Position numbers and translations under genes: made by a program. From contig JAQUUC010000003.1 in assembly GCA_028694105.1 (NCBI GenBank), positions 61,940-125,939 on the forward strand: a stretch of DNA of 64,000 nt, read 5' to 3'. The stretch comes from Hespellia sp. (lineage in GTDB: Bacteria; Bacillota; Clostridia; Lachnospirales; Lachnospiraceae). A model generated the notes under the pieces. The model searched no databases. It had not been told where the DNA came from and was given only the letters and a program-made list of their open reading frames with translations. This document shows, piece by piece, positions 15,578 to 23,470 of the stretch (within the stretch, counting starts at the first letter, position 1; each line of letters opens with the position of its first letter).

Positions 15578-16395
15578 TGCCTTTCATGACCAAAGAAGAT
15601 TATGAGCAATATATTTCCGCTCATGTTACTCATACAATTACCAGAGAGCAAATGGATTTAATAAAACATTCATTATCTCCACTTATAGGCGCACAGTTTA
15701 ATATTTTATCTATTCCAGAAGAAATACTGATTGCTTTTGAACCATCACAAATCGGAACAATTGTTGGTTCTCTTATGGATGCCTGTATTCCCCAGCTATC
15801 AAAAATCACTGATAGTGACACTTTTGACAGTGTTGGACTTCGTAAAAATGATGGCATTTTAGGCGATCGAGAAGGCTATCCCGATTATTTACATACATCA
15901 GGAATACGCCTAGAATTAAAACTCCTTTTTGTAGATAATCCTACGATTATTATGAAAAAGCCACCAACTCCCAGGGAACCTTCTGCCCGTCTAACGCAAA
16001 AGGTCACTTTCAAAAATGTTATTCCTGATAAAGACCTGCTCCTTGTTATTGCATACTCTCTTATGGAGAATAAATCTAAACCCGGCTTTTATTGCCCAAC
16101 AATTATTGATTTTAATATTTTTCCTGTATATGAATGTATCCTCGCAAGAGACAGGCGCATGTATGGTTCCGGCGGTGGTTGGTTTGGACACTTTGAAACT
16201 CCTGCTATATTGAGCAATAAAGGAAAGAAAAAATCAATGAATTCCATTCCCATAGATTATACCTCTTATGGACGCAAAGAAAATGAAGGGAAAGATTTAA
16301 ACGAAGATACCAATTTTGGAAAATTAAAACGTATACCTTATCGGCCACTTCAAAACTACATTAAGCCTGATAATTTTACAAAATTTTTCAAATAA
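15577..16395 (+). CDS. Putative PD-(D/E)XK restriction endonuclease
   Basis: The 272-residue protein has no family I can name from sequence alone. It contains a compact PD-(D/E)XK signature: Pro102-Asp103, nine residues, then Glu113-Leu-Lys115 (PDYLH...RLELK). It lies in the exact operon place of a type II nuclease after a C protein. Later blocks (TLQKVTFKNVIPDKDLLLVIAY-like and FYCPTIIDFNIFPVYECI) look like core beta strands. The low-GC codon use matches the M and S genes. The function is inferred from the motif plus gene context. The start overlaps the C gene stop (TAATG). Confidence 0.7.
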   Translation: MPFMTKEDYEQYISAHVTHTITREQMDLIKHSLSPLIGAQFNILSIPEEILIAFEPSQIGTIVGSLMDACIPQLSKITDSDTFDSVGLRKNDGILGDREGYPDYLHTSGIRLELKLLFVDNPTIIMKKPPTPREPSARLTQKVTFKNVIPDKDLLLVIAYSLMENKSKPGFYCPTIIDFNIFPVYECILARDRRMYGSGGGWFGHFETPAILSNKGKKKSMNSIPIDYTSYGRKENEGKDLNEDTNFGKLKRIPYRPLQNYIKPDNFTKFFK

Positions 16396-16405
16396 CAAAA
16401 AATTT

Positions 16406-16437
16406 CCAAAAGAAAAGAGGGGATTGATTTCCCCTCT
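16406..16437 (-). terminator. Terminator for the small membrane-protein gene
   Basis: The 8-bp stem AGAGGGGA / TCCCCTCT (16416-16423, 16430-16437, loop TTGATT) is followed on the minus strand by TTTTCTTTT. It may also slow transcription coming off the nuclease gene. Confidence 0.65.
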
Positions 16438-16441
16438 CAGA

Positions 16442-16666
16442 CTAATCTTCCTCGCTCGCTTCCGGCGGTACATTGCCACATCCGTTGCCGCTGTTATAGC
16501 TTCCCATTACCGTACTCTTTTCGCGCTTTGGTGACCACAGTGCACCAAGTAACACACCGAATAAAATACAGTCAATCACAAGCAGTACTTTTTCGCTTGT
16601 TGTCCATTCTTTGTGAAAGAACGATTTTACGATACAAGTCAATTCTGTTATGTTCTTCATCTTCAT
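16442..16666 (-). CDS. Small conserved-looking membrane protein
   Basis: A 74-residue protein starts MKMKNITELTCIVKSFFHKEWTTSEK. It has one clear transmembrane segment (VLLVIDCILFGVLLGALW, about residues 27-44) and a polar tail with SYNSGNGCG. AAAGGGG precedes the ATG at 16666. I believe similar short proteins occur in Lachnospiraceae, but no function is known to me. It is monocistronic, with its own terminator hairpin after the stop. It marks the return to normal base composition after the restriction cassette. Confidence 0.7.
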   Translation of the reverse strand: MKMKNITELTCIVKSFFHKEWTTSEKVLLVIDCILFGVLLGALWSPKREKSTVMGSYNSGNGCGNVPPEASEED

Positions 16667-16774
16667 ATGTCCCCTTTCAAAATAAAAAATCAGTTACCAA
16701 TATATTTATTATAGTACTTTCCGGTGCGATAAGAAAGTACAATGACAACTATATTTTCACAACATCGGGTGCAG

Positions 16775-17797
16775 CTACGATACATCCTTATTCTTATGCT
16801 CTGTAACACAGGCAATCAATGCCTGGATCAGCCCGTTTTTACTCTTTACATTCACCTTGGAATAAATATTATGAATATGGGTTTTCGTCGTTCCGATGGA
16901 AATACACAATTCTTCACTGATTTCCGTATTACTTTTGTAGCTGATCAGGTATTTTAAAATCTCAACCTCCCGGGGTGTGAACTTGTAAACAGAAGTAATA
17001 AGCGGCAGGTTGTCAAACAATGCGAAAGAGCTGCTTAAGATAGCAACAGAAGGCTCGGTCGACGGCAGCTCTTCGCGAGATATATCCTCGCAGGCAGCAC
17101 CGCTACAACGGACATTCCGCGAACATGCGCAAAGTGCGTAAATGCTAAAAAAAGCCCATAATAAGCTTTCGGAAAAATTTCGTTCTGCCATCAGCGGTGA
17201 TTCGAAAAGCATAGTAGCCAGATGCGAGATCATGAGACTGTCTTCTATTAAAATGGAGCAATTCAGAAAAAAGATGGCACACATTGGAAATACATAGGGG
17301 CTGATTTTCTCAAACCGTGGTGTATGGCGGGCCTTATTGAAATAGTAAGCAAAGAGGGCACAGTAAAAGAATCGATAAAACTGGCGTATGGAATAAAAGA
17401 GCCAGATATCAAAAGTGGAGCGCGATGAAAAAAAGGCAGTATAGATATATGTAATAAATGCCGGAAGAAATAAAAGCAGATATCTGTATTGAAATTTCAG
17501 TTCTAAAATATGCACAAGAAACAGGAAATCAAGCAGCAAAATAGACATAGCAACTACAATTTTGAGGCCGGGGCAGGAGATGTCACTCACGGTAGATGTT
17601 ATGGTGTTTCCCATGTTCAGAACTAAAACGTAATGCAAGAGGATCAGTTCAATCAGATAGCATAGGAACAGCAGGGTCAGATAAAGAAAAATCTTGTTTT
17701 TTCGGTCCTTCAGATAGCAAAAGAGCGTCGGAGCAACTGGCAGACCACAGATTAAAATCATCAGAACACTAAAAAGAAAATACGCAATTGTCGTCAT
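16775..17797 (-). CDS. Membrane-bound LuxR-type regulator (paralog 1)
   Basis: The 340-residue protein has about seven hydrophobic segments in the first 240 residues, then a LuxR/NarL helix-turn-helix: FTPREVEILKYLISYKSNTEISEELCISIGTTKTHIHNIYSKVNVK near residues 283-328. A DNA-binding domain on a multi-helix membrane sensor suggests it senses a membrane or external signal and acts on nearby genes. I chose the ATG at 17797 (MTTIAYFLFS) because it aligns with the two paralogs at 21-23 kb; longer in-frame starts up to 17923 add a polar tail not found in them. It is divergent from the MATE gene. Confidence 0.85.
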   Translation of the reverse strand: MTTIAYFLFSVLMILICGLPVAPTLFCYLKDRKNKIFLYLTLLFLCYLIELILLHYVLVLNMGNTITSTVSDISCPGLKIVVAMSILLLDFLFLVHILELKFQYRYLLLFLPAFITYIYTAFFSSRSTFDIWLFYSIRQFYRFFYCALFAYYFNKARHTPRFEKISPYVFPMCAIFFLNCSILIEDSLMISHLATMLFESPLMAERNFSESLLWAFFSIYALCACSRNVRCSGAACEDISREELPSTEPSVAILSSSFALFDNLPLITSVYKFTPREVEILKYLISYKSNTEISEELCISIGTTKTHIHNIYSKVNVKSKNGLIQALIACVTEHKNKDVS

Positions 17798-17961
17798 AGT
17801 ATTGATCCAACCCTTTCTAAACTTTTCTTCGGTGAGAAAATTCTCTTTATCATTATGTTCGATATCATATACATTGTAGCTTAATCTTTCTGTAAAGTCA
17901 AAAAAACATCCAGCCAAAATCAAGCACCAAAACCCCTTGTTTTAAAGCTTTTTCGAAGGTC

Positions 17962-17979
17962 CTATAACTAAAGTTGTAG
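17962..17979 (+). promoter_or_regulatory. 18-bp near-palindrome over the MATE-gene -10 box
   Basis: CTATAACT-AA-AGTTGTAG has 8-bp arms with one mismatch. It covers TATAAC (17963-17968), which with TTTTAA 17 bp upstream forms a weak promoter toward the MATE gene. It is a candidate operator, possibly for the adjacent LuxR-type regulator. The rest of 17798-18079 holds no gene. Confidence 0.4.
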
Positions 17980-18079
17980 ATAAATCCACCCGAGGAAGGA
18001 GTGTAAACGGCAGGGGGAATCAAGTATGATTGGGACAGTGAAACCCAAAACAAAATTAAGAAAGAAAAGAGGAAGAGAG

Positions 18080-19438
18080 ATGGGCGAAGAAAGAACAGTA
18101 GTGGCAGCTGCAGACAGTGAATTTGCCTCAAAAGGAATCGTTGGATTGTTCGCAAAATATGCAGGACTGGCATTTGTCGGACTTCTGGCACAGGGAATTA
18201 TGGTAATTCTTGAGGGTATTTTTATTGGAAATGGACTGGGAACTATGGGGCTGGCAGTGGTCGGATTTGTGATGCCGCTGGAATATTTCCAATTAGCACT
18301 GCACGGTTGTTTTGGAATTGGAATTTCGACAATATGTGCGGAAAAGCTTGGAAAAGGAGATACGGAGGGGGCAAAAAAAGCATATACAGATGGAATGTGG
18401 TTTTCGATTTATCTGATATTTGCACTTGTAATCTTAATTGAAATCTTTGCACCGCAGGTAGCAGCATTTGTTGGGTGTACACCTGAACTGATGGGTGTAA
18501 CAACATCAGCAATCCGCGTATTTGTTATTTTCTGGCCATTTTCAATGATCGGACAGATTGCAAACTATATGGCACGTGTGGCAGAACAGCCAAAAATCGG
18601 AAGTATCTGTGTAACACTGGCTGCAGTTATTGCAATTATATGGTTATGGCTTAGCATTTATGTTTTTGGAATCGGACTTCCTGTTGGAGCAGCAGTTTAT
18701 TATGGTATTTCCATTGGGCTGTTTGCGCTGATCATTCCGTTTCTTCAGAAGCGTTCTATTTTTGTATTAAAAGCAGACAATATGAAGGTTAGCTTTGACA
18801 ACGTCAAAAGAATTTTTAAAATCGGATTTCCATATCTGCTGGTGCAGGGATCGACATCGATCTTCGGCGTTGTGGTTAACAACCTTCTTGGAAATGAACT
18901 TGATATCGCAGCATATGCGGTATTAAACGGATATATCATTTATCTGCTTATGATGGTTCAGCAGGCATCCACACAGGGAATGCAGCCGATCGCATCCTTT
19001 AATCTCGGTGCCGGCATGAAGGAACGGGTAAAGAAAGTTCTGGGTGTAAGTATTCTCGGAAATAACATTGCGGTGTATGCACTGGGGCTGATTTTCATTC
19101 TGTTTAACAAGCAGATTTGCGGAGTTCTTTGCGGATATGATGAGGCGCTTACTCCGATTGTCATGAAATACAATATTATGTTCTGTATTGTCAGCGGTAT
19201 CGGATTTACGGCGGATATGGTATCTGGATATTTTCAGGCGGTGGAGAAAATCACATTTGCCACAATTTTAGGGTTGTCAAGGTACATCATTTTCGGTATC
19301 CCGTGTATGTTCATTTTCAAGGCAGTCATGGGAGCGGAAGGCGTATGGTATGGTCAGGGAGCATCTTATGTATTTGCTTTTATACTCACGATGATCATGG
19401 TAATCATCGAAAATAAACGATTAGGTGCAAAAAAATAA
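18080..19438 (+). CDS. MATE-family multidrug/metabolite efflux transporter
   Basis: A 452-residue, roughly 12-helix membrane protein with MATE/NorM features: GLAFVGLLAQGIMVILEGIFIGNGLG near the N-terminus, the VGFVMPLEYF helix and a second-half FPYLLVQGSTSIFGVVVNNLLG repeat of the fold. It uses a Na+ or H+ gradient to export cationic or amphipathic compounds. The ATG at 18080 has GAGGAAGAGAG upstream; the in-frame ATG at 18026 lacks one. The amidohydrolase gene begins 13 nt after its stop, so they form an operon. The flanking membrane LuxR regulators are the obvious control candidates. Confidence 0.92.
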   Translation: MGEERTVVAAADSEFASKGIVGLFAKYAGLAFVGLLAQGIMVILEGIFIGNGLGTMGLAVVGFVMPLEYFQLALHGCFGIGISTICAEKLGKGDTEGAKKAYTDGMWFSIYLIFALVILIEIFAPQVAAFVGCTPELMGVTTSAIRVFVIFWPFSMIGQIANYMARVAEQPKIGSICVTLAAVIAIIWLWLSIYVFGIGLPVGAAVYYGISIGLFALIIPFLQKRSIFVLKADNMKVSFDNVKRIFKIGFPYLLVQGSTSIFGVVVNNLLGNELDIAAYAVLNGYIIYLLMMVQQASTQGMQPIASFNLGAGMKERVKKVLGVSILGNNIAVYALGLIFILFNKQICGVLCGYDEALTPIVMKYNIMFCIVSGIGFTADMVSGYFQAVEKITFATILGLSRYIIFGIPCMFIFKAVMGAEGVWYGQGASYVFAFILTMIMVIIENKRLGAKK

Positions 19439-19451
19439 AGGGGGTTACAAC

Positions 19452-21098
19452 ATGAAGGAAGCTTCAATTATCATGAAGGGAAATGCAATTTTTGACGGTA
19501 CCGGGAAAGAACCGTTTCAAGGGAGCATCGTCATTCGTGACAACAGAATTATTGCAGTATTAAAGGATCAGAGTCCGGAAGCATACACCGGACCGGACAC
19601 AAAGGTGCTGGAGTATGGAAATCAGCTGATTATGCCGGGGTTCAATGATGGGCATACTCATATAACACAGGGCTGTTTTTTTGAGGATGAAGATTTCTCA
19701 GTCAATGTATTATCCGCAGACAGCAAAGAAGAAGCAATACAGATGGCAAAGGATTTTGCCGAATCGCATCCGGAGAATGAGTGGGTGTATGGATATATGG
19801 TGAATAATCTGATATGGGCGGACCAGACACTTCCAACCTGCCATGATATCGATCGTGTCATCGCAGATCGTCCGGTTGTACTGCAGATGGCAGATATGCA
19901 CACGGTTATCGCAAACAGCTGTGCGCTCAGAAAAGGAAACATAACCAGAGATTCTCAAAGTCCGGAGGATGGAATTATCGAGAAGGATGAGAAGGGAGAG
20001 TTGACCGGCCGTTTATTTGACGGTGCAGCGTTTCAGCTCCTGGATTGGATTTTCAGTCCGGAGAGAGACGTATATTTAAGTGTCTACCGTAAGTTTTTTG
20101 AGAAAATAAAACGGCTGGGAATTACGAGTGCCAGTCTGGTGGCGCCATTTGCCGTACATGACGATCCGATTCCATATTTTGAGGAACTGGAGAAGGAAGG
20201 GAAGCTTACCGCACGTATTATGATTTACCCGAACATTTCCGAGTATGAAAAAGAAACGTTTGCGGCACTGCGGGCGAAATATCAGGATGGAAGAATCCGT
20301 GTACAGGGCTTAAAACAATTGCTTGATGGCGTGACAGGTGTACATACAGCGTATCTGTTAGAACCGTACACCAATCAGCCGGATACCTGTGGTGCGTGCT
20401 CGGTTGATTTGGAAGAATTTCGTGTGCAGGCACTGGAAGCGATAAAGGATGGCGTTCCGCTTCGTGTCCATACGATTGGAGACCGCGCAGTCAGAGAAAT
20501 GTTAGACATTTTCGAAGAGGGCGAGAAGTTGTATGGCAGGCAGGGACTCCGCCATGTACAGGAGCATTTGGAAACAGTCGATCCTGCAGATATGAATCGT
20601 TTTGCAGAGCTTGGAATTACATGCTGCATGCAGCCGTGGCACATGCTGTTTGATTTAGAAGGCGGCGATAAGGGAAATGATCTCTATGGAGACAAAGAAG
20701 CAGCGGTCGGAAAAGAGAGGGCAAAACATTCTTGGCCGATGCGCGAACTTTTGGATGCAGGAACCGTGCTTTCTCTTGGCAGTGATTATCCGGTTGTAGG
20801 AATTGAACCACTGAATGAAATCTACGGTGCGATTACCAGACAGACCTTCGATGGCAAACCGGAAGGCGGATGGTATCCAGAGCAGAGAATTACCATGGCA
20901 GAAGCACTCAAAGCTTATACATGGGGCTCCGCATATTGTGAGGGGTGCGAAGAGGATTTTGGTACACTTGCAGAAGGTAAGCTTGCAGACATCATTGTGC
21001 TGGATAAGAATTTATTTGAGGTGGAACCAAAGGAAATCCTGGATACGAAGGTCGTTTTAACTATGCTGGATGGAAACATCATATATGAAAAACAGTGA
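19452..21098 (+). CDS. Amidohydrolase family 3 (YtcJ-like) metal-dependent hydrolase
   Basis: The 548-residue enzyme of the amidohydrolase superfamily has the first metal motif GFNDGHTH (about residues 63-70). It also has MADMHTVIANS, then VHTIGDRAV and VQEHLETV histidines, SLGSDYPV with the last metal Asp, and WGSAYCEG..DFGTLAEGKLADIIVL at the C-terminus. This matches family 3 members such as YtcJ, which act on exocyclic amides and related bonds; the substrate here is unknown. AAAGGGGG precedes the ATG at 19452. It is in an operon with the MATE pump, which suggests breakdown plus export of one class of compound. That is inference only. Confidence 0.9.
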   Translation: MKEASIIMKGNAIFDGTGKEPFQGSIVIRDNRIIAVLKDQSPEAYTGPDTKVLEYGNQLIMPGFNDGHTHITQGCFFEDEDFSVNVLSADSKEEAIQMAKDFAESHPENEWVYGYMVNNLIWADQTLPTCHDIDRVIADRPVVLQMADMHTVIANSCALRKGNITRDSQSPEDGIIEKDEKGELTGRLFDGAAFQLLDWIFSPERDVYLSVYRKFFEKIKRLGITSASLVAPFAVHDDPIPYFEELEKEGKLTARIMIYPNISEYEKETFAALRAKYQDGRIRVQGLKQLLDGVTGVHTAYLLEPYTNQPDTCGACSVDLEEFRVQALEAIKDGVPLRVHTIGDRAVREMLDIFEEGEKLYGRQGLRHVQEHLETVDPADMNRFAELGITCCMQPWHMLFDLEGGDKGNDLYGDKEAAVGKERAKHSWPMRELLDAGTVLSLGSDYPVVGIEPLNEIYGAITRQTFDGKPEGGWYPEQRITMAEALKAYTWGSAYCEGCEEDFGTLAEGKLADIIVLDKNLFEVEPKEILDTKVVLTMLDGNIIYEKQ

Positions 21099-21121
21099 GC
21101 AGCTCACAAAATAAACGCACG

Positions 21122-22135
21122 TTAATCAGGCGCATCGGTGGAGTCGAATTTTTCATATACCTCCAGCAGCTGCCAGCGTTTTTTAACCTCCACTTTCATA
21201 TAAATATTATGAATATGGGTTTTGGCGGTTCCGATGGATATCTGAAGTTTTTCGCTGATTTCCTCGTTGCTCATTTTATCCAAAAGAAGTGTCATGATGT
21301 CCTGTTCCCGCGTGGTCAGCTGATACTCCTTGCAGAATAAGAAGAACTTTGAAAAGGATGAGGCTGTCGTTTCGCTGGCAGGCTCGTCCGAATTCACAGC
21401 GGAGGCAGATGCCTGCCCAGGACTGGCCGGATATTCCAAAACCCCAGGATTCTGGGGAACGGCCGGGACCTCAATCTGCTTAGTCAGATACAAAAAAGCG
21501 GCAACTGAAAAAATGGCGTTCATGATATCTTCAGAAAAATTTCGCTGGGTCAGCTCCGTATAGGAGGAATAACTGAAAATCGTAATGCTGTCCTCTAAAA
21601 AGATACACACGGAGCCTGCCACGAGTACATAAAGAATATGCCGGAAAGACTGCTGTGTGCCGGTTTGTGAATCAAGGGGGCTTTTTTGGCAGACACGCAG
21701 AGCATCGACGCCAACGATCAGCCCAAAAACAGAAGTCGGAACATAATAGATCCAGAATTTCAGCTTGCTGTTTTCCATACCCGGTACGAATAGCAGGAAA
21801 ATAATCATGACAATAAAACCGATGTAGAGAGGAATCGGAGTGCTGTAATGGAGTATGCGCTCGATGATCTTCAGGATGCAGAAGAAAGAGACGGTATACA
21901 CCACTGTTTTTAAGGTGGGAACATCGAAAAACAAAAGCTTGTAAAATGCCGCAAAGGAATCGACGAAATCAGTCAGATTCAGAATAAGGGCATACAAAAA
22001 ATAAGTGCTAAAAAGAGCGACAATATAAAAATATAACGTATCCTTACTCTTTAGATACAACAATAATGCAAGTAAAATTGGCATACTGTAAAGCATAAGC
22101 AGAAATAGGTTGTAAATAAGTAAAAGTGCATCCAA
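21122..22135 (-). CDS. Membrane-bound LuxR-type regulator (paralog 2, TTG start)
   Basis: 337 residues: about seven membrane helices (MDALLLIYNLFLLM, YFYIVALFSTYFLYALIL and so on), a polar linker, and a C-terminal LuxR-type HTH (LTTREQDIMTLLLDKMSNEEISEKLQISIGTAKTHIHNIY). It is closely related to its neighbour at 22166-23191 and more distantly to 16775-17797. The start is a TTG at 22135: GGAGG lies 8 nt upstream and the N-terminus then aligns with MEAFLLIYNVFLFM of paralog 3. The nearest ATG is in the wrong frame. It follows paralog 3 after 30 nt in one operon. Confidence 0.87.
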   Translation of the reverse strand: MDALLLIYNLFLLMLYSMPILLALLLYLKSKDTLYFYIVALFSTYFLYALILNLTDFVDSFAAFYKLLFFDVPTLKTVVYTVSFFCILKIIERILHYSTPIPLYIGFIVMIIFLLFVPGMENSKLKFWIYYVPTSVFGLIVGVDALRVCQKSPLDSQTGTQQSFRHILYVLVAGSVCIFLEDSITIFSYSSYTELTQRNFSEDIMNAIFSVAAFLYLTKQIEVPAVPQNPGVLEYPASPGQASASAVNSDEPASETTASSFSKFFLFCKEYQLTTREQDIMTLLLDKMSNEEISEKLQISIGTAKTHIHNIYMKVEVKKRWQLLEVYEKFDSTDAPD

Positions 22136-22165
22136 TGATAAATCCTCCGTGCAGGGTAAGCTGCT

Positions 22166-23191
22166 TTATCCGTCTTCAGCCGGTGCATCCGCCTCGAACT
22201 CGTTATACAGATCCAGCAGATCCCTCCTTCTTTTGACATCCAGTTTTGCATAAATGTTATGGATATGTGTCTTGGCCGTGCCAAGTGAAATTACCAGTTC
22301 ATCGCTGATTTCCGCATTACTTTTATCGTCGAGTAACAAAAGCATGATGTCCTGTTCCCGTGTGGTCAGATGGTTCTCTTTGCAAAAGAGGTAGAACTTG
22401 GAATATGTCTTCTCCTCCTCGTTCGCTTCTTTCAAAGCAGGTACGCCCATTCCCGCATTTTCAGGCACTGCCGTTACAGTCCGGGATGGAGCCACTGAGT
22501 CCGCATTCGTATTGTTTAGTAATGAGAAGAGCTTTTTAATCAGATAGATGTTGGTCATGGCAGAAAAAATCATGCGCGTGCAATCTTCCGAGATACTGCG
22601 GGTGTTCCGGTATAAAATGGAATCAGGACTAAACAGTGTGATGGAATCCTCTATGATCACAAAAATGTAAAATATAGTCAATATGATTAGCATATTGCGG
22701 AAATATTTCTGGGTCACAGTCCTCTCTTCTGGTGGAATATTCCGGTAATGGTGCAGTCCGTTCAGCCCGAGTGCAATAGAAAAAACGGAGCTGGCAGAGT
22801 AGTACAGCCACAGCTTCCATGAGCTGTCATTCATTCCCGGTATAAATAGAAGAAACAGGATCAGTGCGACCAGTCCGATATAAAGTGAGATCGGCAGGCT
22901 GCTGTTGAGAATCCATTCCACAATTTTGATCATACATAAGAAAGATAAAAAGTAAATAATGGTCTTAAAGGTCGGAGCGGCAAACAGAATCTTCTTATAG
23001 AATGATGAAAACCAGTGAATAAATTCTGTGAGATAGATGACAAGCTCGTCCAGACAGAAGGTGCCATAAAGAAGCGCAATGTATAAGTAAATCAATTCCT
23101 TTTGTTTATAGTAAATCAAAAGGGCAAGAATAAGAGGTACACAATATACCATAAAAAGAAATACATTATAGATTAGTAAAAACGCTTCCAT
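22166..23191 (-). CDS. Membrane-bound LuxR-type regulator (paralog 3)
   Basis: 341 residues with the same plan as paralog 2: hydrophobic sensor half (MEAFLLIYNVFLFMVYCVPLI onward), linker, then LTTREQDIMLLLLDDKSNAEISDELVISLGTAKTHIHNIYAKLDVKRR. GGAGG precedes the ATG at 23191. It is the first gene of a two-regulator operon divergent from the agmatine operon across a 279-bp intergenic region, so it probably controls agmatine genes. Side-by-side duplication with divergence of the linker (SPSRTV versus QNPGVLEYPAS) suggests separate signals or hetero-oligomers. Confidence 0.88.
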   Translation of the reverse strand: MEAFLLIYNVFLFMVYCVPLILALLIYYKQKELIYLYIALLYGTFCLDELVIYLTEFIHWFSSFYKKILFAAPTFKTIIYFLSFLCMIKIVEWILNSSLPISLYIGLVALILFLLFIPGMNDSSWKLWLYYSASSVFSIALGLNGLHHYRNIPPEERTVTQKYFRNMLIILTIFYIFVIIEDSITLFSPDSILYRNTRSISEDCTRMIFSAMTNIYLIKKLFSLLNNTNADSVAPSRTVTAVPENAGMGVPALKEANEEEKTYSKFYLFCKENHLTTREQDIMLLLLDDKSNAEISDELVISLGTAKTHIHNIYAKLDVKRRRDLLDLYNEFEADAPAEDG

Positions 23192-23217
23192 AGTGCGCCT
23201 CCGATTTTGTAATATTC

Positions 23218-23289
23218 GCAGGTGATAATAATTATCCTGCTATGGGGCAATAATATCATTATCTAAACCTTTTGTAAATCTAAACTTTT
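23218..23289. promoter_or_regulatory. Candidate regulator-binding region upstream of the agmatine operon
   Basis: A dyad GCAGG-TG-ATAAT-A-ATTAT-CCTGC (23218-23240) is followed by two direct copies of ATCTAAAC (23261-23268 and 23278-23285), 17 bp apart. The second extends to TCTAAACTTTT (23279-23289), and the same 11 bp occur at 17816-17826 upstream of paralog 1. These are plausible sites for the LuxR-type regulators. The rest of the 23192-23470 gap has no gene and no clear promoter. Confidence 0.4.
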
Positions 23290-23470
23290 TCATGAAGCGT
23301 CAGTTCGTTGTGCAAAATGCATAAAAGATTAGAAGAGTTTATGTAATTATGCGACAAAAATACTATAAAAATATACCGCAAGGATGGATGTTAAACCATT
23401 TACAAACCGTGCTAAAGTATGTTCATAGCCAAGTAACAGACAAAACTTTTTTGAGAAAGGAAAGAGAAAA

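Noticed and set aside
13323..16395. Type I restriction system
   Set aside because: No HsdR-size helicase-nuclease gene is present; M and S are paired with a C protein and a small PD-(D/E)XK protein instead.
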